Assembly (NCBI GenBank): GCA_036346225.1
Contig: JARFIW010000453.1
Span: forward strand, 2,356,001 to 2,420,000
DNA: 64,000 nt
From: Platerodrilus igneus
Lineage: Eukaryota > Arthropoda > Insecta > Coleoptera > Lycidae
Direction of reading: 5' to 3'
The notes under the pieces are model-generated. The model saw nothing but the letters and a program-made list of their open reading frames with translations. It had not been told where the DNA came from and searched no databases. Shown here piece by piece: positions 1-12,191 of this stretch. A program made the translations under genes and the position numbers. The stretch's first letter is position 1; every line of letters starts with the position of its first letter.

Positions 1-325
1 GATTGGGAAAATGTGGATCGGGAGTATGTGGATCGGGAAAAATGTAGATCGGGAAGATGTGGATTGGGAGGATGTGGATCGGGAGAAATATGGATAAGGA
101 GGAATGTGGATCGGGTGGAGTGAGTGAGTGTGAGTGAGAAGTGAGGAATGTGGATCGGGAGGAATGTGGATCGAGTGGAGTGAGAGTGTGACGGAGGAAT
201 GAGGAATGTTGATCGGAAGGAATGTGGATCGGGAGGAATGTAGATCGGGTGGAGTGAGTGAGTGAGAATTGTGAATCGGGAAGAATGTGAATCGGGCGGA
301 GTGAGTGAGAGAGGAATGAGGAGTG
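1..325. repeat. Degenerate minisatellite, GATCGGGAGGAATGTG-type unit
   Basis: The stretch is built from imperfect copies of a unit of about 16 bases around GTGGATCGGGAGGAAT, interspersed with GAGTGAGTGAG runs. The plus strand is almost pyrimidine-poor (G/A-rich). It begins before the window, so the array length is unknown. No coding potential is seen. Confidence 0.85.
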
Positions 326-1365
326 CGCAAAAATGCCGATATTCCCCTACTGATCAATAAATTGTTATGAGTAAAACAGCTGTTAGTTTGTCATTCAATC
401 GGTCAGATACGCACGTGTAAAATGAGTTTTATTAATAAAATAAATACTATTCTATTATGGAATTTGATACGCTAAACTAGAATTGGTTAGTTATCAAAAT
501 TTTCAAGTGTCATTTTTTTTGGAAATTTCTTAAATATTTTGCTGCTTTGTCTTAAATATGCAATAAAAATTATTGCAAAAAATTACAGTAGTACTTGTAA
601 GTCTCTAAAATACACCTGCAAAAAATCTCTTGTTAGAGCTTAAAATTAACAATAGCATCTTTTTTTTGTTAATTCATCCTAATTTCCCCCGCTTGGAGCT
701 ACTTGGGTAGGAATAGAAATTTCGTTACAGATTAGTTAACAACGACCTGGGGGATAATTGGTTCGTTGAAAATAAGAAAAAACACTAAAGAAAAATATAT
801 AATTGTAGTCAAAAACAACAAAAGTTCACCTGTTTCTTTATTAAATTTATGTAAAAACACCTTAAATGGCACTACAATACGAAACATTTAAATATTAATA
901 TTACTGAAGGAAAAATAAATATCTCCAAACAAAATCTTAATAATACAATCAACATTCTTGGTAAGTAGAACAAAAGATATTACAAAAAATTGTAAAACGA
1001 CAAATACCTAATGCTTTTAACCTAGAGCAATGTTGAAAAAATCTATTCCTGTAAATTCATAGTTAGGGCGGTTTCTGATCCATGTTTCTGTGGAACTGGA
1101 AGTAGTCTGAAAATCACATCTGAAGTGATATAATCTTTATCATTTTCGGCTTCTATAAAATGTGTTGTTTTCCTATGACGGTTTTTAGAAATTTTGTTGT
1201 ATATAATGCATCTTTTACTTTTTCAATTTGCCCAACATAGCATTTTCGTATTTTCTTTTGCGCACATTCAACTAATCTCCAGTCATCAACTTTGACATCG
1301 GTTGCTTCTTCCAAAGGATCACAATTTTCCATATCGCTATAAGTTTCACGGTCAAGATCTGAGGC
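326..1365. other. AT-rich non-coding DNA
   Basis: No open frame with recognisable protein similarity, RNA gene or organised repeat is seen here. It separates the minisatellite from the first SINE. Confidence 0.5.
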
Positions 1366-1664
1366 GGCTCCGTGGCGTAGTTGGTATGTGTGTGACTACT
1401 ACGCTCAAGGTCCCGTGTTCGAATCTTGACACGGTCAACCTGAAAAATGTTAAGCGAGCATTTTTCACAAAAATACACCCTCGTTCGGATGAAAGGTAAA
1501 ATTGAGGCGCCGTGTGTGTGTTGTTACGCACGTTAAATATCCCTGCCTTGCTTGGAACAGCAAGGATTCAGCAAAATTCAAAAATTTTCCAGGTAAAAAA
1601 AACTCGCTTCCTGGCCAATGTAGTACCTTCGGGTGGAGCATTGGAAAAAAATTCACATGTAAGG
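1366..1664 (+). mobile_element. tRNA-derived SINE (family 1)
   Basis: The head contains a pol III A box, TGGCGTAGTTGG at 1373-1384, and a B box, TGTTCGAATCT at 1416-1426, in tRNA-like spacing. A body without tRNA similarity follows. A second copy, inverted, lies at 3524-3815 and matches over the whole length, including the shared end around GGAGCATTGG and CACATGTAA. Two copies with the same ends define the unit at about 300 bp. It is non-autonomous and would depend on a LINE for mobility. It is not a functional tRNA gene, because the 3' half does not fold as one. Confidence 0.85.
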
Positions 1665-1789
1665 TCCAGATCTGAACTTGATCTGAAATCGAAGAATTGG
1701 TCTGTTTTGCTGAGTAATGTCTTTTTGCCACTTTGAACTGTACTGTGTTTATCGCTTGTCGATGGTATATTAAAGTTCGCACTAGTTAC

Positions 1790-2930
1790 GTTTTTCTCCT
1801 GGCTCTACGGTAACCTGTTTACGTATTTTTCTTATTGATGACGGAGCTGATCTTTCTTTCAATTCATGTCCAGCACTGCATCGCACACATTTGTTTTTAT
1901 TGCCTTTGTATTTTTTGGAAAAGCAATTACTACGCCTTTCTTTGGTTTTTTTAGGGCCAGACGAAAACAGTCCAGTTTTCTAAAACCTGAAGGAGGCATA
2001 AAATGTAATGTCCAGAGGCTGCATGATGTGCGTTGCATTCGGTGGCAAGCATATGAATTTAAGTTTTAGCCTTTTGCATTCTTCAATAATGTCTCTGCAA
2101 AAATGGGAAGATAAGTTATCTCCAAACAGATTCTGTTCCTGGCTTGTTTTGAAAATAACTGACCACAACAGTCCTAAACCAATCTATAAAGAATGTCCCA
2201 TCAAACCAACTACTTTTGGAACGGTTGTAGTGCGTATTAGGTGGTCCTCCTTAGGCTCACTTATTCGATATATTCTCGCGATAAACGACGTATGGCGGTA
2301 ACATAGTACCATCTGCAGCCGCAGCATACAGTAAATACTGATAGACATCTTCGTACTGTTTATAATTTGTTTGGAATATTTTGTTCCTTTATAATTTTTT
2401 GCCCGAAGATCACCCGTCAAATTTATCTCGTCGTAATTGACGATACAATTTGGACTTACACCTTCAACTTTATTCTGGTAATGTTGGCAAAAACTGTCCA
2501 GGTCACCTTCAGTAACGTTAAATCGTTTTTCAGATATATTTGCACACATACGGTTGGAAAGTAAATTTCCATGTTTCTGTAAAGACAGCTGTGTCCAGTC
2601 CCATCCTGGTGGGTTGTTTTTAAATATGTGAACGCGTTATTTGTCCAAATATATATTTGCTATAAACCTCAAATCGAAAAGGTCACATGGAAAACCCTAT
2701 TTGGTCATTGCAAGAATATGATTGCTGAAAGCGTTTTCTTCCTCGATAAAAAATATTGTTGGTCGACCTGCTAGTTGATTGTTTACACCCCTTATTTTAC
2801 GTCCAATGTTAGATTAGGAAAAATTAAATCTTTTCGAGGCTTGCCTATAGCTATGATTTTGTTTTTAACCGCAATCACTGCATTCCTTAATGACTTATCT
2901 TAATACGATTCGTGGGGTGAAAAGTTTTAC
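1790..2930 (-). pseudogene. Degenerate pogo/Tigger-type DDE transposase
   Basis: Two minus-strand open pieces carry the pogo/Tigger DDE core. One (2549-2184) has NYDEINLTGD, holding the first aspartate, followed by a KGTKYSKQIINSTK segment typical of this family. The other (2168-1980) has DNLSSHF, with the second aspartate at residue 17, and LPPNATHIMQPLD, with the third at residue 53. Upstream, 2550-2800 reads in shifted frames as the family's CENP-B-like DNA-binding region, with a GFPCDLFDLR-like stretch. Several stops and frameshifts break it, and the C-terminal side past 1980 no longer resembles the family. A cut-and-paste transposase relic, not a working gene. The pogo/Tigger assignment is from motif recall and is quite secure. 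Confidence 0.8.
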
Positions 2931-3523
2931 CCGTCCTTACATAAGTGTAAACTCGTTTGAATAAATTATATATTATTAGTTATAAACAAAACTCTAAACA
3001 AAAAACGTCTACAATTAATGCATTTTTAAAAAAGATCGGACTTTTAATGTAAAAACCCAAATAGTCCCTAAGATTCATTCAATTTGCGGCCTCCCTCCTG
3101 CAAAAATGTTTATTACATCTCTATGTTAAGGAAAAAAATATATTTAAATACAGAAAACAAGTCACAAATGATCAAATTTTAAGGCAAAAGTTTACGAATC
3201 AAAAGAACATGAGCTGAACAGGTGACAAAATCAAAGTGCTCTACGTCTCCTTGCAAATCTCAGAGGCAACTGCTTGCCAACGTGCTTAAAAGTATCGTTC
3301 ATCCGGCCTTTCAACCATATGTATATATCCACAATTCTATTGGTGGTTTGTTTACACTCGAATTTTGAAACTTTTTCCGTCGAATGACCCAAATACTTCC
3401 AGAAAACCAAATAGCACAGTTTGACGGTAACGCAAAATTTTTTCGTTTTCGTGAATTAATTAATTTAAAGTCGAACTAATAGACGCGGAGCGTAAGTTGC
3501 GTTATAACAGATTACATAGGCTT
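2931..3523. other. AT-rich DNA between transposase relic and SINE
   Basis: Nothing recognisable. It may include terminal parts of the pogo element, but I could not identify terminal inverted repeats. Confidence 0.4.
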
Positions 3524-3815
3524 TACATGTGATTTTCCAATGCTCCACCTGAAAGTACTACATTGGCCAGAAAGCGAGGGTTTTTATCTGGAAAATTTTG
3601 AATTTTGCCGAACCCTTGCCGTTCTAGGCAAAGTAGGGATCTTTAACGTGCGTGACAACATACACACGGGACCTCCATTTTACCTCACATCCGAACGAGG
3701 GCGTATTTTTATGAAAAATGCTCGCATAACATTTTTTAAGCGGACCGTGTTGGGATTCGAACCCGGGACCTTGGGCGTAGTAGTCACTCACATACTACTA
3801 CGCCACGGAGCCGTC
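3524..3815 (-). mobile_element. tRNA-derived SINE (family 1), inverted copy
   Basis: The reverse complement reproduces the SINE at 1366-1664, including the head GGCTCCGTGGCGTAGT and a B box closer to consensus (GGGTTCGAATCCC). It differs by scattered substitutions and small indels. With the first copy it brackets about 1.9 kb containing the pogo relic, so a transcript across the interval could form a roughly 290-bp stem. Confidence 0.85.
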
Positions 3816-6051
3816 TAGATTACATAGGCCAACAATTGTTTTTATGTCAGGGGATTTGGAGTTAATTCCATATGAATTTGATACCTTGAATTAAAATTTG
3901 ACATTAGTTTGTGGCGAAGAACTCAAATTTCAAAGATATAATATTTTAGTGAAATGTACGTAACTATTATAAGCTAAATCTATGTATCAAATAAAAAAAC
4001 CTGTATACAGTAATTTTTTGTGATACCTACTGTGTTGAAGGTCATACTTTAAACTTAGCTATGAGCTGTTAATTAATAGGCGTCAATCATCTGGAAAATA
4101 GTCATGGAGACCAATTTTTCCCAGGAGTACTTAAATTTCGTTTCAAAATACAAAATCGTCTTCTTAAGAGAAGAAAAGTAGCCTACCCTTTCTTCTCTTG
4201 TATGGTAAAAAGCAATTTTGGTTTCTTGTTCCACTAGATTTTTGTATTTCAACCTGGAAACCTGTAATTCAAAGTTTCCTTTGACAGGTTCAGATTTCTA
4301 ATGAAATCGTTTATCCCACCCTGTTTGAAGGTTGAGGAATTGTTGACATTCCCTCGTAATCACTATCACCTTCATCGGTATGAGAAGGGCGATGAAAGGT
4401 TTAGTTCTCGTCCTCACAGAGCTCTGCTAGCTGGCGAAACGTTGGGATCGGTACTTACTCTGTGTGAGGAATCGGGTGTCTTACAGAGACCAAATCAGAA
4501 TAAATTCACTTACTGCAGTTGTTTCGACTGATTCGAATAATATTTGATAGACAAAAATAACTGTCATCGAAATGGTTTTTATGTCCTCTCCAAACCGTCG
4601 GTACGCCGAATTTCAGATTTTTTTTTTCGGTAGTCTACTGTCGTAAATGTTGTGTACAAATTTTACTGGTCTGAACCGATGCCCAGGTTTTACCCTGATC
4701 ACCAAGCCTAACACAAAAGTATCCAAGATAAACTCTCTTTACAAAGTCACTGGCGGCTTTTATTTTCTTTTAACGTGTATTCTCCGCATATGTAGCAAAA
4801 CACATCAGGATGATTTACACAACTTCTTATACTTGAACTCGTTATATTTCTATTCAACAACACAAATACAACAATCTACAACAAAGTACTATCTAACAAC
4901 TCTTTCCTAAACACAAATATCAAGCGAGATCAACTTTGATCTACCTTGTACGATGAGAATTCACAAACTAACCTCAACTCTAGTTAAAGTGTTGAAGGTT
5001 ACTTAAGTTACCGAATGCTTACTCCATATGGTGGATTTTTTGGAACTAACTGGATGGCAGATTGATACTATGATAAATATATAGCAAACAATTCTTGTAT
5101 ATGTGATTTTTAGAACTGCATAAAATAGAGTTTGAACTGTAGATTTTGTGTAGAACTGCATGTTATAAAAATATCGATCTAAAAAGTAAAACAGATAGAG
5201 AAAAACTGATTTCATATTCAGATTAAGTGGTTTAAGTACAGTCAAAATCGGTTTGAAAATCCTAGTCACATTTTGTAGGCCTGTGTTTTAGTGATGGATT
5301 CGTAAACGACTGGATAAAGGTTTGTCGCAGATTGTGAATAATTGTGAATGTGTTTTGTACGTTTTAGTGCCAAAAGAATTTTCATGTTATAAATTCCAAG
5401 AAAAGAACCAAATTATTGAGAAAAGTAAATCCATTTCAGCTGTGATTATATTAACAAAGCCAACCAAACTCTATGTAAACCATTTTCAAAAAAATAGTTG
5501 CAAAAATTCTGAATGAGTGACTGATTATGACAATAAGTTTTTTTTATTTTGTCGACAATGTGCATGACTTTCTAGCAAAAAAAATCGTGGAATAAAAAGA
5601 GCCTTTTAATCAATTTTTAGACGTAGAAGTAACAGTTGGTTTGCAAAGTACATTTATCTTTAATAGATTAAAATTAGGGTGTAATGTTACACTATTATCA
5701 TTTATTTTGAAGCAATAAATTATGCCCTGTGTTTAAAGTGCTATGTCAGATGTGAAACGCCGACAAAATAAACCAATGAATAAGTGAATTACAAGTTACT
5801 CGGAACTTACATGTTGCATGCTATTAAAATGAATGACATCCTCCTCGATAAAATCTGTCGTTATATAATAAATATTCTCAATACGTCATCATTCGATTAT
5901 GTTCTCGAAGTATGACATTTGCGTGATGCCATGATTACTTCGATTTAGCGTGTAATAAGCTGTCAGTATAAAGTTATTGCTGTCGTAAAAACTCTTCTAT
6001 TCTTTGTTACTAAAAAACAAACCGCTGCTATTTCTCTTTCACGACTTCCGT

Positions 6052-6060
<9 letters not shown>
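3816..6060. other. AT-rich DNA with no supported gene
   Basis: Only short frames without protein similarity. A GGCGAAACG string near 4434 recalls Penelope-element tails, but nothing around it supports that. No RNA gene is recognised. Confidence 0.4.

Positions 6061-6116
<56 letters not shown>
6061..6116. repeat. (TA)n microsatellite, left edge of palindromic module
   Basis: Nearly uninterrupted TA dinucleotides, one of about eleven such tracts in the window. Most of them sit exactly at the edges of mobile modules. Confidence 0.95.
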
Positions 6117-6117
<1 letters not shown>

Positions 6118-6159
6118 ATCTTTACGTTTTATTTGCTGAATATTAATTTAAAATAATTC

Positions 6160-6696
6160 TATTTATTGGGGATTGCAGCAATTAAGAAAGTCTACTCTTT
6201 TTTCTTTAACTCAAGCTTTTGAGATTTTATTTTTTTCTTCTTCAATAGTAAGAATGTAAGGTTTGACTTATATTTAAAATATTAATTTTAAATTACAAAA
6301 ATATGTTTTAGAATTTTAAAGGTATAAGTGTCCTCCTCCTCTTGCGTTTTAGTTTATGTTTGTTAGTTAATTAATTATTTTAATACTTGTTTAATGTTTA
6401 AAATTTATCCAAGGAATTATTATTTTTGTATCACTAATTTTAATCTTGTTGTACCCATTGACATTGACACTTACTTTTACCTTCAAAATTCTGAAACATA
6501 TTTTTGTAATTTAAAATTAATATTTTAAATCTAAGTCAAACCTCACATTCGTAAGTATTTAACTTTTAAAATTTATTTATTTGTTTACCATTGTATTTAT
6601 TTAGTTACTCCTGAAGAAGAGAAAAATAGAATCTCGAAAGCTTGAGTTAAAGAAAAAAGAGTAGACTTTCTTAATTTGCTGCAATCCCCAATAAAT

Positions 6697-6699
<3 letters not shown>
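6160..6699. repeat. Imperfect inverted repeat between two (TA)n tracts
   Basis: The left arm (about 6160-6335) is the reverse complement of the right arm (about 6455-6699). Shared marks are TTGGGGATTGCAGCAA at the outer ends and long A/T-rich inner stretches. The right arm holds about 50 extra bases and the loop is about 120 bases. Both outer ends abut (TA)n. The right arm contains CTGAAGA and, 17 bases on, CTCGAAAG, resembling tail sequences of Penelope-like elements. Origin is unresolved: a snap-back copy of a PLE tail or an independent fold-back element. Confidence 0.7.

Positions 6700-6732
<33 letters not shown>
6700..6732. repeat. (TA)n microsatellite between palindrome and solo LTR
   Basis: TA tract shared as the boundary of two unrelated modules. 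Confidence 0.95.
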
Positions 6733-6734
<2 letters not shown>

Positions 6735-8896
6735 CTGTGATATACTCCTTTGAATGCGGGAACTGGGTCCTTTCAACAAAAAAATTCTAGTCCCACCGAT
6801 TGGGCGTCATAAACTGCTGTGATCCTGGTTTCGCTTTAGCTGCTCACCTAATTTTATAAACCTCCTCATTCATAAAATTAAACAACACATTCCTACCACA
6901 AACATCAACGTCAACTCTATTTACATCAATATTCACAATACATTAAAATTTCAAGATTAAAATTCAGCATAAATTTCAGTTTTAAAAAGAATTTCAAGAT
7001 TAATTTTATTATCATTTTAACGTGCATCCAGAATTAAAGTCCTTGTAGGATGCCTACTAATTAATATAACAATATATGCAGAGTAAAAGGAGCATCTACC
7101 ACCCTTTACGTTAATTAACCAGGTTCGTCTAATTGAGCTCAAAGACATACCTAAAATTTCATCATAATCCAGAACATCAATACTAAATACCCTTTCTACT
7201 TAAACAAGCAAATTTCATCTTAACATTAAAATTTTATGGTTAGTACAATTTCACTAATGTCCATTTAAAGTAAATCAATTATCAAGTAATTCAACACACA
7301 CAAAATGTCAAACAAAATAGTATAATAAAGTTATTCAACACACACCAAAATGTCAAACAAAATAGTATAATTTACCTGAAGGTTACTGTCCTCGTAGCTT
7401 TAATGTACATCGTCCCTTTAGTTAATCACACCATTCCAACAGGATTATATTTACGGCTTCTAATTCTCAACGCTTTTAAAATTTTCTCCATCACCATTTA
7501 TTTAAAGTTGTTTCGGGGCTTTTCCGGAACTCATCTGTGTATATCTGACCCTTGTTTCGTGGATCCAGACACGTATTTGAACCATTTAATTATTAACACC
7601 CCGAAAAATAGCAAAGAAATTCATGCGTCTTTCACCAATATACGCCAAAACTGCCTACTTTTGTGTATACATTTGTCGTTGTAAATTTTGCTAATTGGTA
7701 CAGTGATACTAAATTTTATTACCTTGTATCTAAGTGCACTGAAGTACATTCATGTTAGCACGTAAATAACAAACTATTTTGAATCACTAAAATATACGAG
7801 CAAACTTTAAATTATTTTATCAAACTAAAATGCACTGTTTAACATCTTCAATCAAGTCGCGGATGTAAGAGCTTTTAACGCATCGAATAGTCAAAAGTCT
7901 ATGAGGCCGAAATTCATATTACCACCGGTATATATAGCGAATAGCCGGCACGTCGCTTTTGTCCTCAAAACGGGTAATTCTAAGAATTTCTCATGCTATG
8001 TTCCCATTCCGTCGCTCGCGCGTCGGTTTTTACAAATTTTTCACTCGCCCCAGTTAAAATTTCAGAAATTCTCACACGGCACGCAAACATGTCCGAGAAA
8101 AGCTAATTAATTTTTGTACAGAAATCGTTGTTTCTACCTCTGATATTTGCATCCTATTTTCAACCAATTGTGACCCTCGTGACGTTGCTTAAATCACGCC
8201 TTTTACTATATGTGTCTTTTCTTGACGCATTTTCTCTTTCCTTTTCTAACCTGTTCGCATTGGTGCAAATTGATATTCTTTATTATCGATTTTATTTTAG
8301 TCCATGTGGACTATCTGGGTTAAATAACCCCGTATCGCACCTTCTCGTGAATATTAAGCCACGGTTTCTTCAAGATTCTTTGAAACCATTTGTTATCTAC
8401 ACAATTTTCGCCGTACGTGATATTTAAACTACGCAGGTGTTCAAAATAATATTAATTCTCAGAGCTTTATTTTCTGGTATTATAATCTTGGATTTTCACA
8501 GACTTTTATGCTTATTATTAATAATGGTTTAATTAACTCCAATTAAAATTGACTTCTATCCTTTCATTTTTAGCGAATACAAGTTAAATATTAATTATTA
8601 TGTGTACACTTTGTTTTAGTACCGGTTACTTAAAATAGGGTTAATTAATATAAATTTTGCACGTAATTTCCATTTGTTTAGGAATAATTACATTACACGC
8701 AGAGCTCTTCAATACTGTTTCCTTTGATATAAAGCGTCTTGTACATAATTCAAATCTCTTATTTTTACTGAAACGACCGAATTTATTTATGCTTCAAGGT
8801 TTTAATAAAGCGTATTATTTAATAAAATTCCTTATACACGGTGATTAAAATTATTTGATGTGATTATTTAATTTTCTACCCTGGTCTAAATATGAG

Positions 8897-8898
<2 letters not shown>
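6733..8898 (-). mobile_element. Solo LTR, family X (diverged)
   Basis: Read on the minus strand it starts TACTCATATTTAGACCAGGG and ends ...ATCACAGCA, and it is collinear with the 2-kb LTRs at 25507-27643 and 31007-33020, though clearly diverged in sequence. A TATATATA box (about 7930-7937) is kept at the matching place (26449 in the intact copy). Its 3' end includes two terminus/primer-site units (CACAGCA...TGACGCCCAAT), one more than the 3' LTR of the coding element. There is no internal region, so this is a solo LTR left by recombination or a partial copy. Flanked by (TA)n on both sides. Confidence 0.75.

Positions 8899-8938
<40 letters not shown>
8899..8938. repeat. (TA)n microsatellite
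   Basis: TA tract directly abutting the start of the solo LTR. Confidence 0.95.
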
Positions 8939-8943
<5 letters not shown>

Positions 8944-9496
8944 GCGTAATCTATTTTATAGCCTTCCGTCAGCAGCGCTTCTTCAAATTTGGTCATTTAT
9001 AATATGTAATTAATTTGCGGATTTAATAGCTTTGAGAACACTTCTAGAAAGAACGTTTTACCCTTTATTTTGTTAACGTATAGGAACTCGAATATTCTAA
9101 ACTGTTTGTCTTTCAATAAATGCACTAAAACTTGTTTTATAGTAATAAAACGGGTTTTAAAAAATTTCCTATACATGGATTTTAAACTAACATAATCAAT
9201 AAATGCTAATTTTAAAATCAAGCTTATTCTTATTATTCAGAAATGCAATAAGATTCGTATTTTTCAAGAGAATATTTATACACGGATTTTAAAGTTGGGC
9301 CTCTTCTTAAATGGTATCTCACAACACTACATGAACCTAAGATTTAACATAGGAATACATTTATGTGCTATGGGAATACGCTTTTATGTTTTTACACTGT
9401 AAAAATTAAATATTGAAAAGTTTTACTTTTCTCCATTTTGGCTAGGTTCTTTTCACAGATTTTGGCACTCAATGATCGTGACCTTCTTATCACACC
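8939..9496. other. AT-rich unique DNA
   Basis: No feature recognised. Frames are short and dominated by K/I/L/F codons. Confidence 0.4.
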
Positions 9497-9514
9497 CTAT
9501 ATATATATATATAT

Positions 9515-9575
<61 letters not shown>
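9497..9575. repeat. (TA)n with CA interruption
   Basis: TA repeat with a short ACACACA interruption, continuous with the 3' end of the SINE on its right. Confidence 0.9.
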
Positions 9576-9753
9576 GTATTACAGTGAATAAGATGAAATA
9601 ATAACTTAAGCTTTTATGCAAAGCCCAAATGATCATTTCAAATCGAGCTAGTAATTGAAAGATAGAAAATATAAGGTCTTGGATAGGACTTAAACTTGTA
9701 TCCTGGTTTTGCCGGAACCATGTGTTTACCAATTACGCCACCGAGACCGATGA
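9576..9753 (-). mobile_element. tRNA-derived SINE (family 2) with TA-repeat tail
   Basis: On the minus strand the element begins GGTCTCGGTGGCGTAATTGG, including an A-box match (TGGCGTAATTGG), followed by a B-box-like GTTTAAGTCCT. The body ends CACTGTAATAC and runs straight into (TA)n. The family differs from SINE family 1. A short simple-repeat 3' end is what RTE-type LINEs give to the SINEs they mobilise, so RTE-driven mobility is a reasonable inference. The 3' part recurs in the palindrome at 9936-10266. Confidence 0.75.
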
Positions 9754-9935
9754 CACAATTGGGAAATTTACAAATTTAAATCGTGTACACAACTATACAT
9801 GAACCTAACTTTCAATTACGTTTGGCATTTTTGTCAATCATATCTGACATTGTCAAGTTTTTGACTTATGCCAGTTATAGACAGGAAGCTACGCTCAAAA
9901 TTACGGCTATAAGCCAAGTATTAAATATATAAATA

Positions 9936-10260
9936 TTTTAGATAGTTAATTACACAAGGTAAGTTGATAAATACTATAGTATTACAGTGAATAAAATGAA
10001 ATAATAACTTAGACTCTTATGCAAAGCCCAAATGATCATTTCAAATCGAGCTAGTAATTGAAAGATGGAAAATATAAAGTTCCGGCAAAACCGGGATACA
10101 GGTTCAAGTCCTGTCCAAGACCTTATATTTTCCATCTTTGAATTACTAGCTGGATTTGAAATGATCATTTGGGCTTTGCATAAAAGTCTAAGTTATTATT
10201 TCATCTTATTCACTGTAATACTATAGTATTTATCAACTTATCTTGTGTAATTAACTATCT

Positions 10261-10266
<6 letters not shown>
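9936..10266. repeat. Near-perfect palindrome built from SINE family 2
   Basis: Two arms of about 143 bases (9936-10078 and 10122-10266) are reverse complements with only a few mismatches. The 43-base centre holds GGTTCCGGCAAAACC-like sequence and a good B box (GGTTCAAGTCC). The right arm is the 3' part of SINE family 2 plus flanking DNA, and the left arm is the same in reverse. A transcript would form a very long hairpin. The (TA)n at 10265-10306 follows directly. Confidence 0.85.

Positions 10267-10307
<41 letters not shown>
10265..10307. repeat. (TA)n microsatellite
   Basis: TA tract between the palindrome and the first family Y module. Confidence 0.95.
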
Positions 10308-10309
<2 letters not shown>

Positions 10310-12191
10310 CTATGATAAGATGTTGTTTAGGGGTGTATTGAGTAGCAAGGGTCGTGTAGTAAATATAAATCGCAATAGGAAGCAGAAAACTCCATTTATT
10401 TAGCAAAAAATTAAATAATTCATGCATTATGTAAATAGTGAGCATTTAACACCCTGTGTATAGACCATAATTAGCTTCAAGCGATGCAAAGAAGCACCTA
10501 TTACAAGAATATAACTCGGATTTAGCATAGAAATAGGTAATTCATACGTTATGGAAAAAACAAGTATTTAATGCTCGGTAAATAGACCTTTATTAATTTT
10601 AAGTAATGCAAAGTAAGAATATCGTACGCTTATTCAGAAGAAGTGAAAGTACATGTAATTAAACACACATTGAAAAGTGTTCTAATTAGTTCTAAAATCT
10701 AACAAAGCTTTACGCAATTACGCAGAAACAATAAACATTTTTGATAAGTAAACGCAGTTTCAAAAATACATAAACGAAAATAGAATAAAGGTTACATCAT
10801 TTATTTTGTTCAATTATCTAAAAGGCGATATCTAAACAAAACAACGTATGGCCAAGATAGCGAATTATAAGGTATCAAGCAAACACCATTACATGGAAAA
10901 CCGATATATTACATCAGAAACCACTTCAAAATGCAGGAAATACAAAGACCTGATTGGTTAAGATATCTACAAGACTTGTTGAAAACCCAGCCCACATGCA
11001 AGTGGGAACAGCCTATATTTAACACCGAGCAATGATAAGACGGGTCAGTTTAAACTCAGACAGGGCAAAGCTGCGTCACTGCTAATCAGAAGGTCACGCG
11101 TAATTATACTAAAATATCAAGTACCTTATAGTGACAATAAAGTGCAACAATTATGAAGACTTCTTTTGCCGTTTAACGATTTCGAATGTTGATGATAAGA
11201 ACTCTAATTAATGGTATAACATTTCGAATGTTGATGATAAGAATTCTAATGAATCGTACATTTTTTTATAATTCAAATTCAAATGTTGATGATAAGAATT
11301 CTAATTGATGGTATACCATTCCGAATGCATGGATAATTCGAATGGTTGATGAGAAGAATAATTTAAATGTGTTCAAATTCGAGTGGATAGATATTATAAT
11401 TCAATTGTGTTGATGATAATTCGAATGTGGGGATATTTTAAATGGATTGATATAATTGGGCGATAGAATATTTCAAATGTGTTAAATCAGCGTCGACGAT
11501 TTTGGTACAATTCTGGTACAATTTTGAGTTGCGATATTCAATGCAAATAAAATAAAGAATCACGAAGTAATTTATGGAAAACGAGGGGTTCAACTAAACA
11601 GAGCAGTGATAGACGAATGAAGACAACAAAGGGCTGTTGATCTACAACCCGAGCAACCTGTAACAGGTCAGATCTAATTAGTTTTAAAATATTTTTTCTA
11701 TTTAAATTTCAATACTAAATTTACTTAATTTATATAAAAGTGTAACGAAGTCAGCAACAAAAATTGCACACGTTAGAAGTACGTAATATATTATAAAGGG
11801 GTCCAGAACATTCCAGGTCTCTTTGGTAAAAAGAGATAGTTTTTGGTGACTTTAGATTGATTTCAAAGCATATAAATTTTGGGATAAATCATACTTATGA
11901 TATTGATTGATTGAAGGGTGTGTTTTAATATTTTTCAAAACTTGTAAATAATATTTCTTTTCATTATATGAAATTAATTGACTTCGTTTTATAAAATTCA
12001 AACAAATAGGTAATCAAAAAGGGGTGGAGAAGAGAAAAATTGATCATCGTAACGTTGTGCACTCTGTGGAGATTATAAAGGGCTAGCCGTGGCATAATAA
12101 TAAAATTAGTAATAGTAAATTTGATTTGAGAACACAGAGCGGTGGAGTTAAATAAAAACGTGATTACACCGAGTACGGCGTTATCATATCA
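10308..12191 (+). mobile_element. LTR-like module, family Y, copy 1
   Basis: Starts TGCTATGATAAGATG and ends CGTTATCATATCA, so it has TG...CA ends with a nearly perfect 11-base inverted repeat, as LTRs do. Copies occur at 14283-15945 (minus) and 43368-45537 (plus). A core promoter lies near the middle (11014-11050), where an LTR has its U3/R boundary. A minisatellite follows it, three copies of a roughly 50-base unit around GATGATAAGAATTCTAAT at 11190-11400. No protein is encoded. A solo LTR is the best reading; a large MITE is the alternative. Confidence 0.7.
11014..11050 (+). promoter_or_regulatory. Core promoter of family Y module: TATA box + TCAGTT initiator
   Basis: TATATTT at 11014 is followed by TCAGTT at 11045. 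The initiator A is 33 bases downstream of the first T, a normal insect TATA-Inr spacing. The same arrangement occurs at the corresponding place in the copy at 43368-45537 (43990/44019), so it is conserved between copies. Confidence 0.6.

Noticed and set aside
1366..1440. tRNA gene
   Set aside because: A and B boxes are present, but the acceptor and T stems do not pair as a tRNA and the sequence repeats as a SINE.
1465..1782. 105-codon minus-strand frame
   Set aside because: It is the antisense of SINE family 1 and flanking DNA.
4301..4531. 76-codon frame with a GETLGSV stretch and a GGCGAAACG DNA string
   Set aside because: The string recalls PLE tails, but no hairpin, repeat copy or protein similarity supports it.
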